Assembly: GCF_023544665.1 (NCBI RefSeq)
Contig: NZ_JAMJFL010000017.1
Coordinates: forward strand, 1-64,000
Direction of reading: 5' to 3'
Length of the DNA: 64,000 nt
Source of the DNA: Streptomyces sp. YS415
GTDB lineage: Bacteria; Actinomycetota; Actinomycetes; Streptomycetales; Streptomycetaceae
In this document: piece after piece, positions 26,154 through 35,409 of the stretch
Numbering within the stretch: the stretch's first letter is position 1
Layout of the letters: each line of letters begins with the position of its first letter
The notes under the pieces: generated by a model
Seen by the model: the letters and a program-made list of their open reading frames with translations, nothing else
Database searches by the model: none
Told to the model about the DNA's origin: nothing
Position numbers and translations under genes: made by a program

Positions 26154-29100
26154 CACGACGACCACGACCGAGACCCCGCAGTCCGGGACCGAGCCGCCCG
26201 AGCCGTCGGGGCGCGGCAGCCAGCTGTTCCGCAACGCCTACGCCCTGATGCTCAACACCGGCATCTCCGCGGTGCTCGGTCTCGGCTTCTGGCTGGCCGC
26301 GGCCCGCTACTACTCCGAGTCGGCGGTCGGCCAGGGTTCGGCCGCGATCGCCGCGATGAAGTTCCTCGCGGGCCTGACCGCGGTGACCCTGACCGGTGCG
26401 CTGGCCCGGTTCATCCCGGTTGCGGGCCGGGCCACCGGGCGGCTGATCTTCCGTACGTACGCGGGCAGTTCGGTGATCGTGGCGCTGGCGGCGGGCGTCT
26501 TCCTGATCACGCTGGACCGGTGGGGGCCGTCGTACCGGTTCCTGGACGGGCCGGTCAACGGGCTCGGGTTCATCGCGGCCGTCGTCGCGTGGAATCTGCT
26601 GACCCTCCAGGACGGGGTGCTGACCGGGCTGCGCAGCGCGCTGTGGGTGCCGGTGGGCAACACCGCGTTCTCGGCGGTGAAGCTGGGCCTGCTGATCGCC
26701 TTCGCGGCGGCCGTTCCGACGACCGGGGTGTTCGTCTCCTGGGTCGCGGCCATCGCGATCTCGGTGCTGCCCCTGGGCTGGCTGGTGTTCCGGCGGCTGG
26801 TGCCCCGGCACGTGAGGTCCACCGAGGAGCACGCCGAGCCGCCCTCGCTGCCGGAGATCGGCAGGTTCCTCGCGGGCGACTACACCGGCTCGCTGTTCTC
26901 GCTGGCCGTGGTCTATCTGATCCCCGTGATCGTGGCCGCGCAGGTCAGCTCCGAGGACAACGCGTACTTCTACATCACCGCGACCATCGGCGGCACGGTC
27001 AATCTGCTCGCCATCAACATGGGCGCCTCTCTCACCGTCGAGGGCTCGCACGACCCGGGCCGGCTCGCCGCCAACACGCGGGCCGCGCTCAAGCGCATGG
27101 CGAAGATCATGATCCCGGTGGCGGCGGTCCTGTTCTTCGGGGCGCCGTGGATCCTCGGCGTGTTCGGCTCGGGGTACGCGGACGCGGCGACCCCGCTGCT
27201 GCGCTGGTTCGCCCTCGGCGGGCTGCTGCGGGTCGTGATGGAGACGTACTTCGCGGTGCTGCGCGCGCAGAGCCGCACCGCGGGACTGGCCTGGCTCCAG
27301 GGCCTGCTGTGCGCGCTGGTGCTCGGGCTGACCCTGGTGCTGCTGCCCCGGATGGGGCTGACCGGTGCGGGGGTCGCGGAGATCTGCGCGCTGGCGGTGA
27401 TCGTGGCCATCGCGGCGCCCAAGCTGTACCGCACGCTCCTGACCGCCCCGGCCGACGCCCCCGGGAGCGCCGCGCCCGACGGCGGCCACGACGCTCCGGA
27501 GGCGCGCGAGCCGGCCAGGCGAGGCGCTGCCTGGGCGCTGGACAGCGACACGCTCGCGCTCGGCATACACGTCGACTTCGACCACCTGGACCGCCGCCCC
27601 GACGTCCGCCCGGGGCCCGGCACCCCGCCCATGGGGCTGCCCGCGGTGCGTCGGCCCACGTGGGCGGTCGCGGCGCCGGTGGAGAAACCGCTGCCGGAGG
27701 TGGACGCGCCGTTCGAGACGGAGGAGAAGGCGGTCGTACCGGAAGTGCCGGAGCGGGTACGGGAGGAGCAGCCCGAGGAGCCCGCGGGTTCACGGCTGCT
27801 GCCCACCCGCAAGGGTGTCGTCCTCGGCTGCCTGCTGACGGCCGCGCTGCTGCTGTACTGGGTGCCCGCGCTGCGACTGGGCGAGGCCAACCTGGACGAG
27901 ATGGGCGGGCTCGGGCTGGTCTCCGTGCTGCCCCTGCCGACGCTGGTCGGCGCCGGGCTGCTGGTCACGGTCTTCGCGTCGCTGCTCTGGCTCGGCCGTG
28001 AGCACCGGGCCCTGCTGCTGGTCACCCTGCTGGCGACCGTCGTCTCGCTGCACGCCCTGCCCGCACTGATCGAGACCGAGCCGCGGTTCGCCACGGCCTG
28101 GCAGCACCTGGGCTTCCTCGACCACATCGACCGCACCGGGTCCGCCGTACCGGATCTGGACGCGCGCTGGAGCTGGCCCGGGTTCTTCGCGGTCGCCGCG
28201 TTCGTGGCGCAGTCCTGCGGGGTCTCGGACCTCACCGAGGTCATCCGCTGGTGGCCGCTGACCATGCAACTGCTGTACCTGGTCCCGGTGTTCCTGCTGA
28301 CCCGCTCCCTGCGGGCGAGCTGGCGGGCGCGCTGGACCGGCATCTGGGTGTTCGTGCTGAGCGGCTGGGTGGGCCAGGACTACTTCTCACCGCAGGGCTT
28401 CACCTATCTCCTCTACCTGGTGTTCGCGGCGATCCTGCTGGTGTGGTTCCGCACGCCGCGGGTGATCTGGACGAAGGTGCGGCCGGGCGAGCTGGAGGTC
28501 GAGCCGACGGACCGGCGGCAGCGGGCGGTGCTGCTGCTGGTCGTCATGGGGCTGTTCACGGTGAGTGTGCCGGCCCACCAGCTGACACCGTTCGTGATGC
28601 TCGGTGTGCTGACGGTCCTGGTGCTGGTCGGCCGCAGCGAACTGCGCGGCCTGCCGGTGCTGTTCGGGGTGATGGTGGTGTCCTGGACCGGCTTCATGGC
28701 CGAGCCGTACTGGTCGGGACACTTCGACGAACTCTTCGGCGGGGTCGGCGGCGTCGGCTCCAACGTGTCCTCGTCGGTCTCCGGCCGGATCGAGGGCGGC
28801 AGCTCCACCCACAAACTGGTGCTGTACACGCGGGTGCTGCTGGCCGGCTCGGTGATGGCCATGGCCTGCTGGGGCTGGTGGCGCCGCCGTGACCACAAGT
28901 ACCGCGAGCGTTCCCTGCTGGTCCTCACCTTCGTCCCGTTCCTCGGCTTCGGCATGCAGAGCTACGGCGGCGAGATGGCGCTGCGCGTGTTCATGTTCGC
29001 GCTGCCCGGCGCGGCCCTGCTGACCGGGCTCGCCCTGTTCCCGCGCACCGGCGTCACCGCCGAGGAGCGCGACAAGGACCGGGTGAGCCTCGCTCCGCTG

Positions 29101-29811
29101 GCCGCGTTCCTGGCGGGCCTGGTGCTCATGGGCGGCTTCCTGGTGGCCCGCTGGGGCAACGAGCCGTTCGAGCGGGTCCGGCCGGGCGAGGTCGCGGCCA
29201 TGGAGTACGTCTACGCCCATGACGACCCGAGTGTGCGGCTGCTGTGGCTGAGCAACGACCCCGTCAACGTCGTGACGCCGTCGATGCCGTGGGGCGCCCG
29301 GGACATGGAGAAGGTCGAGTACCTGCCGACGCTCGCGCCGGTCGACCCGGTGCTGGTGTCGGGCCTGGTCAAGGCGCTGAAGGACGCGGGCCCCCACTCG
29401 TATCTGATGATCAACCGCGGTCAGGTCACCTATCTGCGGATGGACGTCGGCTACTCGGAGAGCTGGGAGCCGCGGCTGCTGCAGAACCTGGACCGGCGCC
29501 AGGAGCTGAAGAAGGTCTTCGCCAACGAGGACGTGACCATGTACGCGCTGCGCAAGCAGCCCGCGGGCGAGGTTCCCGAGGCCGATCCCGGGCCGGCCGG
29601 ACCGCTGGTGACGTGGACGCCCTGGTCGGTGGTCGGGGCGCTGGCGGCGCTCGCGCTGATCGTGCTGCTGGCGACGCGCGAGCTGGTCCGGGTCGCGGTG
29701 CGGCCGAGCGTGCGCCAACTGCGCTGGCTGCAGGGCAGTTTCTGGTTCTCGCTGCCGCTGCTGGCGGTGCTGCTGGCCTCGCTGGTGCAGCGGTTCCTGA
29801 CCATCGAGTAG
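26146..29811 (+). CDS. Large fusion: Wzx/MATE-like polysaccharide flippase joined to a second multi-spanning membrane domain
   Basis: 1221 residues from GTG 26146, one uninterrupted frame. Residues ~25-435 read as a polysaccharide-export flippase of the MOP superfamily (LFRNAYALMLNTGISAVLGL; about 12-14 helices). Residues ~436-555 are a hydrophilic Pro/Glu-rich linker. Residues ~555-1221 are a second membrane domain with about 12 helices and a hydrophilic extracytoplasmic stretch near 1010-1130 (DDPSVRLLWLSNDPVNVV), in shape like an O-antigen polymerase or GT-C-type glycosyltransferase. Flippase and polymerase are normally separate proteins. The gene is the last of the operon and converges on the GH39 gene, 4 bases apart. 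Confidence 0.82.
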   Translation: MSDTTTTTETPQSGTEPPEPSGRGSQLFRNAYALMLNTGISAVLGLGFWLAAARYYSESAVGQGSAAIAAMKFLAGLTAVTLTGALARFIPVAGRATGRLIFRTYAGSSVIVALAAGVFLITLDRWGPSYRFLDGPVNGLGFIAAVVAWNLLTLQDGVLTGLRSALWVPVGNTAFSAVKLGLLIAFAAAVPTTGVFVSWVAAIAISVLPLGWLVFRRLVPRHVRSTEEHAEPPSLPEIGRFLAGDYTGSLFSLAVVYLIPVIVAAQVSSEDNAYFYITATIGGTVNLLAINMGASLTVEGSHDPGRLAANTRAALKRMAKIMIPVAAVLFFGAPWILGVFGSGYADAATPLLRWFALGGLLRVVMETYFAVLRAQSRTAGLAWLQGLLCALVLGLTLVLLPRMGLTGAGVAEICALAVIVAIAAPKLYRTLLTAPADAPGSAAPDGGHDAPEAREPARRGAAWALDSDTLALGIHVDFDHLDRRPDVRPGPGTPPMGLPAVRRPTWAVAAPVEKPLPEVDAPFETEEKAVVPEVPERVREEQPEEPAGSRLLPTRKGVVLGCLLTAALLLYWVPALRLGEANLDEMGGLGLVSVLPLPTLVGAGLLVTVFASLLWLGREHRALLLVTLLATVVSLHALPALIETEPRFATAWQHLGFLDHIDRTGSAVPDLDARWSWPGFFAVAAFVAQSCGVSDLTEVIRWWPLTMQLLYLVPVFLLTRSLRASWRARWTGIWVFVLSGWVGQDYFSPQGFTYLLYLVFAAILLVWFRTPRVIWTKVRPGELEVEPTDRRQRAVLLLVVMGLFTVSVPAHQLTPFVMLGVLTVLVLVGRSELRGLPVLFGVMVVSWTGFMAEPYWSGHFDELFGGVGGVGSNVSSSVSGRIEGGSSTHKLVLYTRVLLAGSVMAMACWGWWRRRDHKYRERSLLVLTFVPFLGFGMQSYGGEMALRVFMFALPGAALLTGLALFPRTGVTAEERDKDRVSLAPLAAFLAGLVLMGGFLVARWGNEPFERVRPGEVAAMEYVYAHDDPSVRLLWLSNDPVNVVTPSMPWGARDMEKVEYLPTLAPVDPVLVSGLVKALKDAGPHSYLMINRGQVTYLRMDVGYSESWEPRLLQNLDRRQELKKVFANEDVTMYALRKQPAGEVPEADPGPAGPLVTWTPWSVVGALAALALIVLLATRELVRVAVRPSVRQLRWLQGSFWFSLPLLAVLLASLVQRFLTIE

Positions 29812-29815
29812 GGGC

Positions 29816-31228
29816 TCAGGTGGCTCGGTCGAGCCACCTGACCTCGTAGGCCTGCAACGTGATGCGTTTGCCGTCGACGGTCACTCGCACGGACCGGTCG
29901 AGGGGGTTGACGACGAGGGCGGTCCGCTCGGTGGCCAGCACCCTGGCGTGCGGGCCGGCGCCGAGGTCCGCGTACTCCGTGCCCGGCGGGAACTCCTCGG
30001 CGAACCGGGCCAGCAGGTCGTACAGGGGCAGTTTCCGCCCTCCGTCCGCGCCGCTGGTGGGCGTCCACAGGCAGCCGGGGCAGTCGGTGCCCCGTTCGGC
30101 CTCCGGGTTCCAGTAGAAGCCGGAGGTGGCGCCACCCTCGGCCATGGCGATCAGTCCGGCGGCGTGGACGGCGGCGCGCCGGGCCTCGGACCAGTCGTGC
30201 CGGTTGTCGTCGCCGTCGGCGGGTTCGACGTAGTACTCCGCCCACCACAGCGGCAGTTCGTCACCGGTCTGCCGGCGCACCCACTCCCCGACGGCCGTGA
30301 ACTTGTCGGTCGCCGCGAACTCGTCGGGCAGCAGCTCGTCGTCCCGGGTGTAGCTGGAGCCGTCCACGACGACGAAGTCCGCGCCCGCCTTGTGCTCGTT
30401 CCAGTAGGAGAAGGCGTCGAGGACCCGTCGGTCCATCGCACCCCAACTCCCCCTGAAGCTCGGGGAGGCGTGCTCCTCGCGGGGATCGAGGCTGTCCATC
30501 ACCAGATACGGCCCGCCGACCATGATCTCCGGGTTGACCTTCTTCAGCGCCCGGTGGACCAGGTTGTACAGCTCGGTGTAGCCCTCGTGGTCCCAGCGGG
30601 CCTCGGCGTCGTTCCAGAAGCCCTTGAACTCGTTCCAGACGATGAAGTGCCGTACGTCCGGGTAGCGTTTGGCGACGGTCGCCGCGAGCGCGGCGAAGTC
30701 GTCGAAGTGCTCGGGCTCGGGCGCGGTCTCCAGGGCGGCCTGACTCCAGTCGGTGCTGTCGACACCGGCCTCGCCGCCCTTCATCCAGTCCGGGGCGCAG
30801 CACAGGGTGACCACGGGGGTGCCGCCGGAGGCGCGGACGAAGTCGATCCGGCGGTCCATCGCCTCGAAGTCGTAACGCCCCTTCACCGGCTCGGGGTTGT
30901 CGGCGCCCCAGCCCATGATGTGCTGGATCTGCGGCATTCCCTCGGGGAGCCGCTGCTCGACCCGCCGCACGGCCGCCGCGTCGCCCTCGTCGGCGCTGAA
31001 CTGGGTGTGGGTGAACCCCCAGCCCACCTCCGGGCCGGTGCCGTCCGGCGGGGCGGTCGGGGTGCCGTGCACCTTGTCGCCGTCGCGTGTGGTGCCCTCG
31101 GTGCTCGCGCCGCCTCCGGGCAGCGTGTTGAACAGGGTCACCACCAGGGCCAGAGCGGCCACCCCCACACCGAGCAGCGCGGTGAGCCGCCACCGCCGTG
31201 CCCCCGAATTCCACCCATGTCGTCCCAT
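29816..31228 (-). CDS. Membrane-anchored GH39-family glycoside hydrolase (PslG-like)
   Basis: 470 residues. An N-terminal membrane anchor (LTALLGVGVAALALVVTLFN, about residues 15-35), then a TIM barrel. The acid/base Glu lies in HFIVWNEFKGFWN and the nucleophile Glu in LPLWWAEYYVEPADGD, as in GH39. Two Cys pairs (TLCCAPDW, TDCPGCLW). A small beta domain ends the protein (VRVTVDGKRITLQAYEV). PslG of Pseudomonas, a GH39 enzyme, trims exopolysaccharide from inside its own locus, which parallels the position here facing the glycosyltransferase operon. ATG at 31228 lacks a clear ribosome-binding site. Confidence 0.85.
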   Translation of the reverse strand: MGRHGWNSGARRWRLTALLGVGVAALALVVTLFNTLPGGGASTEGTTRDGDKVHGTPTAPPDGTGPEVGWGFTHTQFSADEGDAAAVRRVEQRLPEGMPQIQHIMGWGADNPEPVKGRYDFEAMDRRIDFVRASGGTPVVTLCCAPDWMKGGEAGVDSTDWSQAALETAPEPEHFDDFAALAATVAKRYPDVRHFIVWNEFKGFWNDAEARWDHEGYTELYNLVHRALKKVNPEIMVGGPYLVMDSLDPREEHASPSFRGSWGAMDRRVLDAFSYWNEHKAGADFVVVDGSSYTRDDELLPDEFAATDKFTAVGEWVRRQTGDELPLWWAEYYVEPADGDDNRHDWSEARRAAVHAAGLIAMAEGGATSGFYWNPEAERGTDCPGCLWTPTSGADGGRKLPLYDLLARFAEEFPPGTEYADLGAGPHARVLATERTALVVNPLDRSVRVTVDGKRITLQAYEVRWLDRAT

Positions 31229-31341
31229 CGAGGGCAACGGTACGGGGGTGACGGGCGCGAGGGCAGGCTTCTGCGGAGAACAGTTCGGCGGCCGTGTCCG
31301 GGGAGGGCGTCCGGGGCAATTCCGGTGCGCGAGGAGCGTTC

Positions 31342-32454
31342 GTGCCGGATCATGACGGCATGTCTGCGAACCCACACGACGCTCTGCCGATCCGGCTCAA
31401 CGTCGACGACAGCGACTCCCCGTCCGACGTCGTCGACGCGCTGTTCCTCGGCCGCTTCGCGACGGGCGAGCAGCCTTACTCGCACGCGGCGAACATCGAC
31501 CGCGTCCGGTCCGGCGCGACCCTGATGCCGCCCGGCGCCCGGGTGCTGCGGGCCGCCCGCGACGACGACCGCAGCGCGACCCTCGCCGAGGGCGACGGCT
31601 GGACGGTGCTGGTCTCCCGCTGGAACCGCGGCGCCGATGTCACGGTCACCGCGACCAGCGCGGAACTCGCGGAGAAGGTCCTCGGCCAGGCCACCGACGG
31701 CGCGGCGGACGAGCCCGAACCCCAGCCGGAGAACGTGACGATGGGCTTCTGGTACGTCTCCCCCAGGCGCGGCCCGCACCGCACGACCCGCCAGATCTCG
31801 GCCGGCACCTGGGAGGAGGTCCGCGCCAACTACACGGCGCCGGTGGCGGACGCGATGGACCGCCTGATGAAGACGACCCCGGAGGACATCGCCGGCCGGC
31901 TGCTCCTGCTGCACGGCCCGCCGGGCACCGGCAAGACGTCCGCGCTGCGCACCCTCGCCCGGTCCTGGCGCGACTGGTGCCAGGTGGACTGCGTACTGGA
32001 CCCGGAGCGGCTGTTCGGCGACGTCGGCTATCTGATGGACATCGCGATCGGCGAGGAGGACGGCACCGGCAAGGGGCGCTGGCGGCTGCTGCTCCTGGAG
32101 GACTGCGACGAGCTGATCCGCGGCGAGGCCAAGCACACGGCGGGCCAGGCGCTGTCCCGGCTGCTGAACCTCACCGACGGACTGCTCGGCCAGGGCCGCA
32201 ACGTCCTGGTCGGCGTCACCACCAACGAGGACCTGGAGCGCCTCCACCCGGCCGTGGTCCGCCCCGGCCGCTGTCTGGCCCGGATCGAGGTCGGCCCGCT
32301 GACCCGGTCGGAGGCGGTGGGCTGGCTGGGCACCGAGGAGGGCGTGGGCCGGGAGGGCGCCACCCTCGCGGAGCTGTACGCGCTGCGCCGGGGCACGTCC
32401 CCGACGTCGCTCCCGGAGCCGCGGCCCGGGGCGGACGCGGGCCTGTACCTGTAG
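31342..32454 (+). CDS. AAA-family ATPase with DUF5925 N-terminal region
   Basis: 370 residues from GTG 31342, chosen because GAGGAG sits five bases upstream; ATG 31360 is the alternative. The N-terminal ~150 residues (LNVDDSDSPSDVVDALFLGR) match what I know as DUF5925. The ATPase part has Walker A GPPGTGKTS, Walker B LLLLEDCDEL, sensor 1 VGVTTNEDLERL and the arginine finger region VVRPGRCLARIEV. The fold is like ClpX/FtsH ATPases without a protease. The client is unknown. It is divergent from the GH39 gene. Confidence 0.86.
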   Translation: MPDHDGMSANPHDALPIRLNVDDSDSPSDVVDALFLGRFATGEQPYSHAANIDRVRSGATLMPPGARVLRAARDDDRSATLAEGDGWTVLVSRWNRGADVTVTATSAELAEKVLGQATDGAADEPEPQPENVTMGFWYVSPRRGPHRTTRQISAGTWEEVRANYTAPVADAMDRLMKTTPEDIAGRLLLLHGPPGTGKTSALRTLARSWRDWCQVDCVLDPERLFGDVGYLMDIAIGEEDGTGKGRWRLLLLEDCDELIRGEAKHTAGQALSRLLNLTDGLLGQGRNVLVGVTTNEDLERLHPAVVRPGRCLARIEVGPLTRSEAVGWLGTEEGVGREGATLAELYALRRGTSPTSLPEPRPGADAGLYL

Positions 32455-32469
32455 TGCTTTCATGAAGGT

Positions 32470-33240
32470 ATGACCGTCTACGTCGGCACGTCGGGGTGGC
32501 AGTACAAGGACTGGCGGGACGTGCTGTACCCGTCGGGCTGTCCCGTGCGGCGCTGGCTGGAGGAGTACACGGCCCACTTCACGACGGTCGAGCTCAACAA
32601 CGCGTTCTACCGGCTGCCGTCGCGGGAGACCTTCGAGGCGTGGCGGGAGCGGGTGCCCGGGGACTTCGTGGTGGCGGTGAAGGCGAGCCGCTATCTGACG
32701 CACATCAAGCGGCTGCGGGAGCCTCAGGAGCCGGTGGACCGCCTGATGACGCACGCGCAGGGGCTGGGCGACCGGCTGGGGCCGGTGCTGCTCCAGCTCC
32801 CCCCGACCCTGCGCGCGGACCCGGGCCTGCTGGACGCGTGCCTCGCCTGCTTCCCGGCCGGTACCCGGGTGGCGGTGGAACCGCGGCACGACTCGTGGTG
32901 GACCCGGTCGGTGCGCGAGGTCCTGCAGGCGCGGGGCGCGGCCCTGTGCTGGGCGGACATCCAGGCCCGCCCGGTCACCCCGCTGTGGCGCACCACGGAC
33001 TGGGGTTACGTCCGCTTCCACCAGGGCCGGGCCCAGCCGTGGCCGCGCTACGGCCGGCAGTCGCTGGCGACGTGGGCGGCCCGGATCGCGGACACCTGGC
33101 CGGACAGCCGGGACGTGTACGCGTACTTCAACAACGACCCCGGAGGGGCGGCGGTGCGGGACGCGGCGGTGTTCGCCCGGCTGGCGGCCAAGGCCGGGCT
33201 GACGGTGACCCGCACGCCCGACCGGGTGCCCGCTCCCTAG
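32470..33240 (+). CDS. DUF72-family protein
   Basis: 256 residues. It matches the DUF72 TIM-barrel family from the start (VYVGTSGWQYKDWRDVLYP) through VELNNAFYRLPSRETFEAW, FVVAVKASRYLTHIKRL and the end VYAYFNNDPGGAAVRDA. The biochemical role of the family is not established, although the fold resembles nucleases and xylose-isomerase-like enzymes. ATG 32470 is 15 bases after the ATPase stop, so the two are likely co-transcribed. Its stop abuts the stop of the convergent GntR gene. Confidence 0.9.
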   Translation: MTVYVGTSGWQYKDWRDVLYPSGCPVRRWLEEYTAHFTTVELNNAFYRLPSRETFEAWRERVPGDFVVAVKASRYLTHIKRLREPQEPVDRLMTHAQGLGDRLGPVLLQLPPTLRADPGLLDACLACFPAGTRVAVEPRHDSWWTRSVREVLQARGAALCWADIQARPVTPLWRTTDWGYVRFHQGRAQPWPRYGRQSLATWAARIADTWPDSRDVYAYFNNDPGGAAVRDAAVFARLAAKAGLTVTRTPDRVPAP

Positions 33241-33609
33241 TCACTCCTCGTACACCGCCCGCAGCGCGTCCCGTACGGCATCCAGGGCGGCCCCCTCGGC
33301 CAGGCCCAGCCGCCGCACCCGCTCCGCGTACGCCTGGGCGGCCGCCGCCGCCTCCCGTTCCGCGGCGGAGCCGGCCGCGGCCACGAAGGTTCCGTTGCGA
33401 CCCCGGGTCTCGATCACGCCGTCCGTCTCAAGCGCCCGGTACGCCTTGGCGACCGTGTTCGCGGCGAGCCCCAGTGACTCCGCGAGTCCCCGGACCGTCG
33501 GCAGCCGGTACCCCACCGGCAGCACCCCGGTCCGCGCCTGCTCGGAGATCTGCGCCCGCACCTGCTCGTACGGCGGCGCGCTGTCATCGATGTGGATCTT
33601 CAAGGTCAC
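33241..33609 (-). CDS. Short GntR-family (YtrA-type) regulator
   Basis: 122 residues from GTG 33609. A winged helix-turn-helix (PPYEQVRAQISEQARTGVLP, then LPTVRGLAESLGLAANTVAK) with only a short helical C-terminus and no ligand domain, as in the YtrA subgroup. Such regulators usually control an ABC transporter in the same operon, but none is adjacent here. The divergent GNAT gene starts 73 bases away and is the nearest possible target. Confidence 0.9.
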   Translation of the reverse strand: MTLKIHIDDSAPPYEQVRAQISEQARTGVLPVGYRLPTVRGLAESLGLAANTVAKAYRALETDGVIETRGRNGTFVAAAGSAAEREAAAAAQAYAERVRRLGLAEGAALDAVRDALRAVYEE

Positions 33610-33681
33610 GGGACCGATTGTTCCGTACCCGCGGGAAAATGAGAGGCACGCGGGTGCGGACCGCCCGTAACGTGCGACCCC

Positions 33682-34614
33682 ATGACTGTCATCGTGCGCG
33701 AGATCAGACCCGGAGTCCGAGCTGATCTGGAGGGTTTCGCCGGCGTCCGGCACCGGGCCCTGCCCTTCTACCTCGTCACCGCGGACTCCCTCGCCCACGA
33801 TCTGGCCCACCTCCATCCCGATGCCCGCTACCGGCCGCTCGTCGCCGAGGAGGACGGCGAGATCATCGGCAGCGCGCAGGTCGGCCTGCTGCACGAGAGC
33901 GCGGAGCCGAACCAGGCGTTCGTCAATGTGTACGTCGACCCCGAGCGCACCCACCGCGGCGCGGGCACGCTGCTGGTGCGCACCGCCGAGGAGTACCTCG
34001 CGGCGCTGGGCGCGACCCGGCTGCTGGCGTGGGTCCTGGACGCGCCGGGCAACCGCGCCTTCGCCGAGGCGCACGGCTACCGGGCGAGCCGGTCCGCGCA
34101 CTTCCTGCGGCTGGACCTGGCGAACGGCAAGCTGCCGCCGCTGCAGCCCCCGCCGCCGGGGGTCGAGCTGCGCCCCGCCTCCGACTTCGCGGACAATCCG
34201 CGCCCGGTGTTCGAGCTGGACGCGGAGACGACGGCGGACGAACCCAGCGAGGCCGGCGCCGCGGAGCTCACGGACTACGAGTCCTGGCTGCGGGAGACCT
34301 GGCAGCACCCGCTGACCAGCCTGGAGCTGACCACGATCGCCCTCGTGGACGGGGTGCCCGCCGCCTTCACCGCCGCCCGCACGGACGGCGGCACCCGGTA
34401 CAGCACCGGCATGACCGGCACGGCCCGCGCCTTCCGCGGCCGGGGCCTGGCCAAGCTGGCCAAGAACGACTCCCTGCACCGGGCGCGCGCGGCCGGGTAC
34501 ACGGAGGCTTTCACCGGCAACGACACCGGCAACGAGCCGATGCTCGCGATCAACCGGTGGTTCGGATACGAGGTCTGCGCGACGGAGGTGCGCTATGTCC
34601 GCGAACTCGGCTGA
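33682..34614 (+). CDS. Tandem GNAT acetyltransferase
   Basis: 310 residues with two GNAT domains. The N-terminal domain has the acetyl-CoA loop VYVDPERTHRGAGTLLVRTA; the C-terminal domain has MTGTARAFRGRGLAKLAK. Double-GNAT proteins of this kind in Streptomyces acetylate small amines or antibiotics, but no substrate can be named. The gene overlaps the following DUF402 gene by 20 bases, so they are co-expressed. Confidence 0.88.
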   Translation: MTVIVREIRPGVRADLEGFAGVRHRALPFYLVTADSLAHDLAHLHPDARYRPLVAEEDGEIIGSAQVGLLHESAEPNQAFVNVYVDPERTHRGAGTLLVRTAEEYLAALGATRLLAWVLDAPGNRAFAEAHGYRASRSAHFLRLDLANGKLPPLQPPPPGVELRPASDFADNPRPVFELDAETTADEPSEAGAAELTDYESWLRETWQHPLTSLELTTIALVDGVPAAFTAARTDGGTRYSTGMTGTARAFRGRGLAKLAKNDSLHRARAAGYTEAFTGNDTGNEPMLAINRWFGYEVCATEVRYVRELG

Positions 34615-35095
34615 GCCGGGGACCCTGGTGGACGTGGTCCTGGTCAAGGGCGGCCGGGAGAAGATCCGTTACCCCGCCGAACTGCTCCAGGACGACGGCA
34701 CCCGGGTCGTCGTGCGGGCGGACTTCGCGGGCGCCCAGGTCCGCGACTTCGGGTTCGTGCGCTTCGAGCCGGGTGACGTCTTCACCGAGTACTACTGGCG
34801 GGACCGCTGGTACGCGGTGATGGAGGTACGCGGCCCGCACGGCACCCTCAAGGGTTGGTACTGCGACATCACGCGCCCCGCGACACTCTCGGGCACGCAG
34901 CTGACCGTGGAGGACCTCGACCTGGACCTGTGGCGCTCGGCGGACGGCACGGACGTACGGCGGCTGGACGAGGACGAGTTCGAGGAGAGCGGCCTCACCG
35001 AGCGCGATCCGCAGGCCGCGGCGGCGGCCGTCGCCGCCCTGGACACCCTGGAGAAGCTGGCCCTGGAGGGCGGCTTCGAGTCCCTGCTGGCCTGA
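34595..35095 (+). CDS. DUF402-family protein
   Basis: 166 residues. The DUF402 core is visible: RFEPGDVFTEYYWRDRWYAVME and LKGWYCDITRPATLS, with conserved Tyr/Trp and Asp residues that in related proteins form a phosphatase or RNA-binding site. The C-terminal tail is Ala-rich and helical. ATG 34595 lies inside the end of the GNAT gene. The metabolic role is unknown. Confidence 0.85.
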   Translation: MSANSAEPGTLVDVVLVKGGREKIRYPAELLQDDGTRVVVRADFAGAQVRDFGFVRFEPGDVFTEYYWRDRWYAVMEVRGPHGTLKGWYCDITRPATLSGTQLTVEDLDLDLWRSADGTDVRRLDEDEFEESGLTERDPQAAAAAVAALDTLEKLALEGGFESLLA

Positions 35096-35409
35096 GCCTC
35101 AGGGCAGCGCCACCACCGCGTACCGCTCGTCGTCCACGGCCCTCCCCCACAGCAGCGGTGCCCCTGCTCGGCAGCGAGCAGCGACAGGCTGCCGGTGCCG
35201 CAGCACCCCAGCACCCCAATCAGTACGCACCGTTGTCGTGTCGTCACTGTGTGCTGCGGCCAGATAGGGATGACACCCGCCACTGACAGTTGAAACGCAG
35301 TCGAATGGTGAGAACGGCCACTGACAGAACGCCGTCGATGAGGAACCCTCGCCAAAAGGGTCTACCTCCGTGAGAACGCGGAACACGGTAGGCACTGAAG
35401 GAGGCAGCC
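35096..35409. other. 314-base gap with possible gene remnant and an 11-base direct repeat
   Basis: No intact gene is seen. On the minus strand, a frame ending at 35099 finishes in GRAVDDERYAVVALP, which looks like a real protein C-terminus, but it cannot be followed upstream and may be a decayed fragment. The right half holds GCCACTGACAG twice (35279-35289, 35317-35327; 38 bases start to start) and is probably the promoter/leader of the 45-residue gene that follows. Confidence 0.3.
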
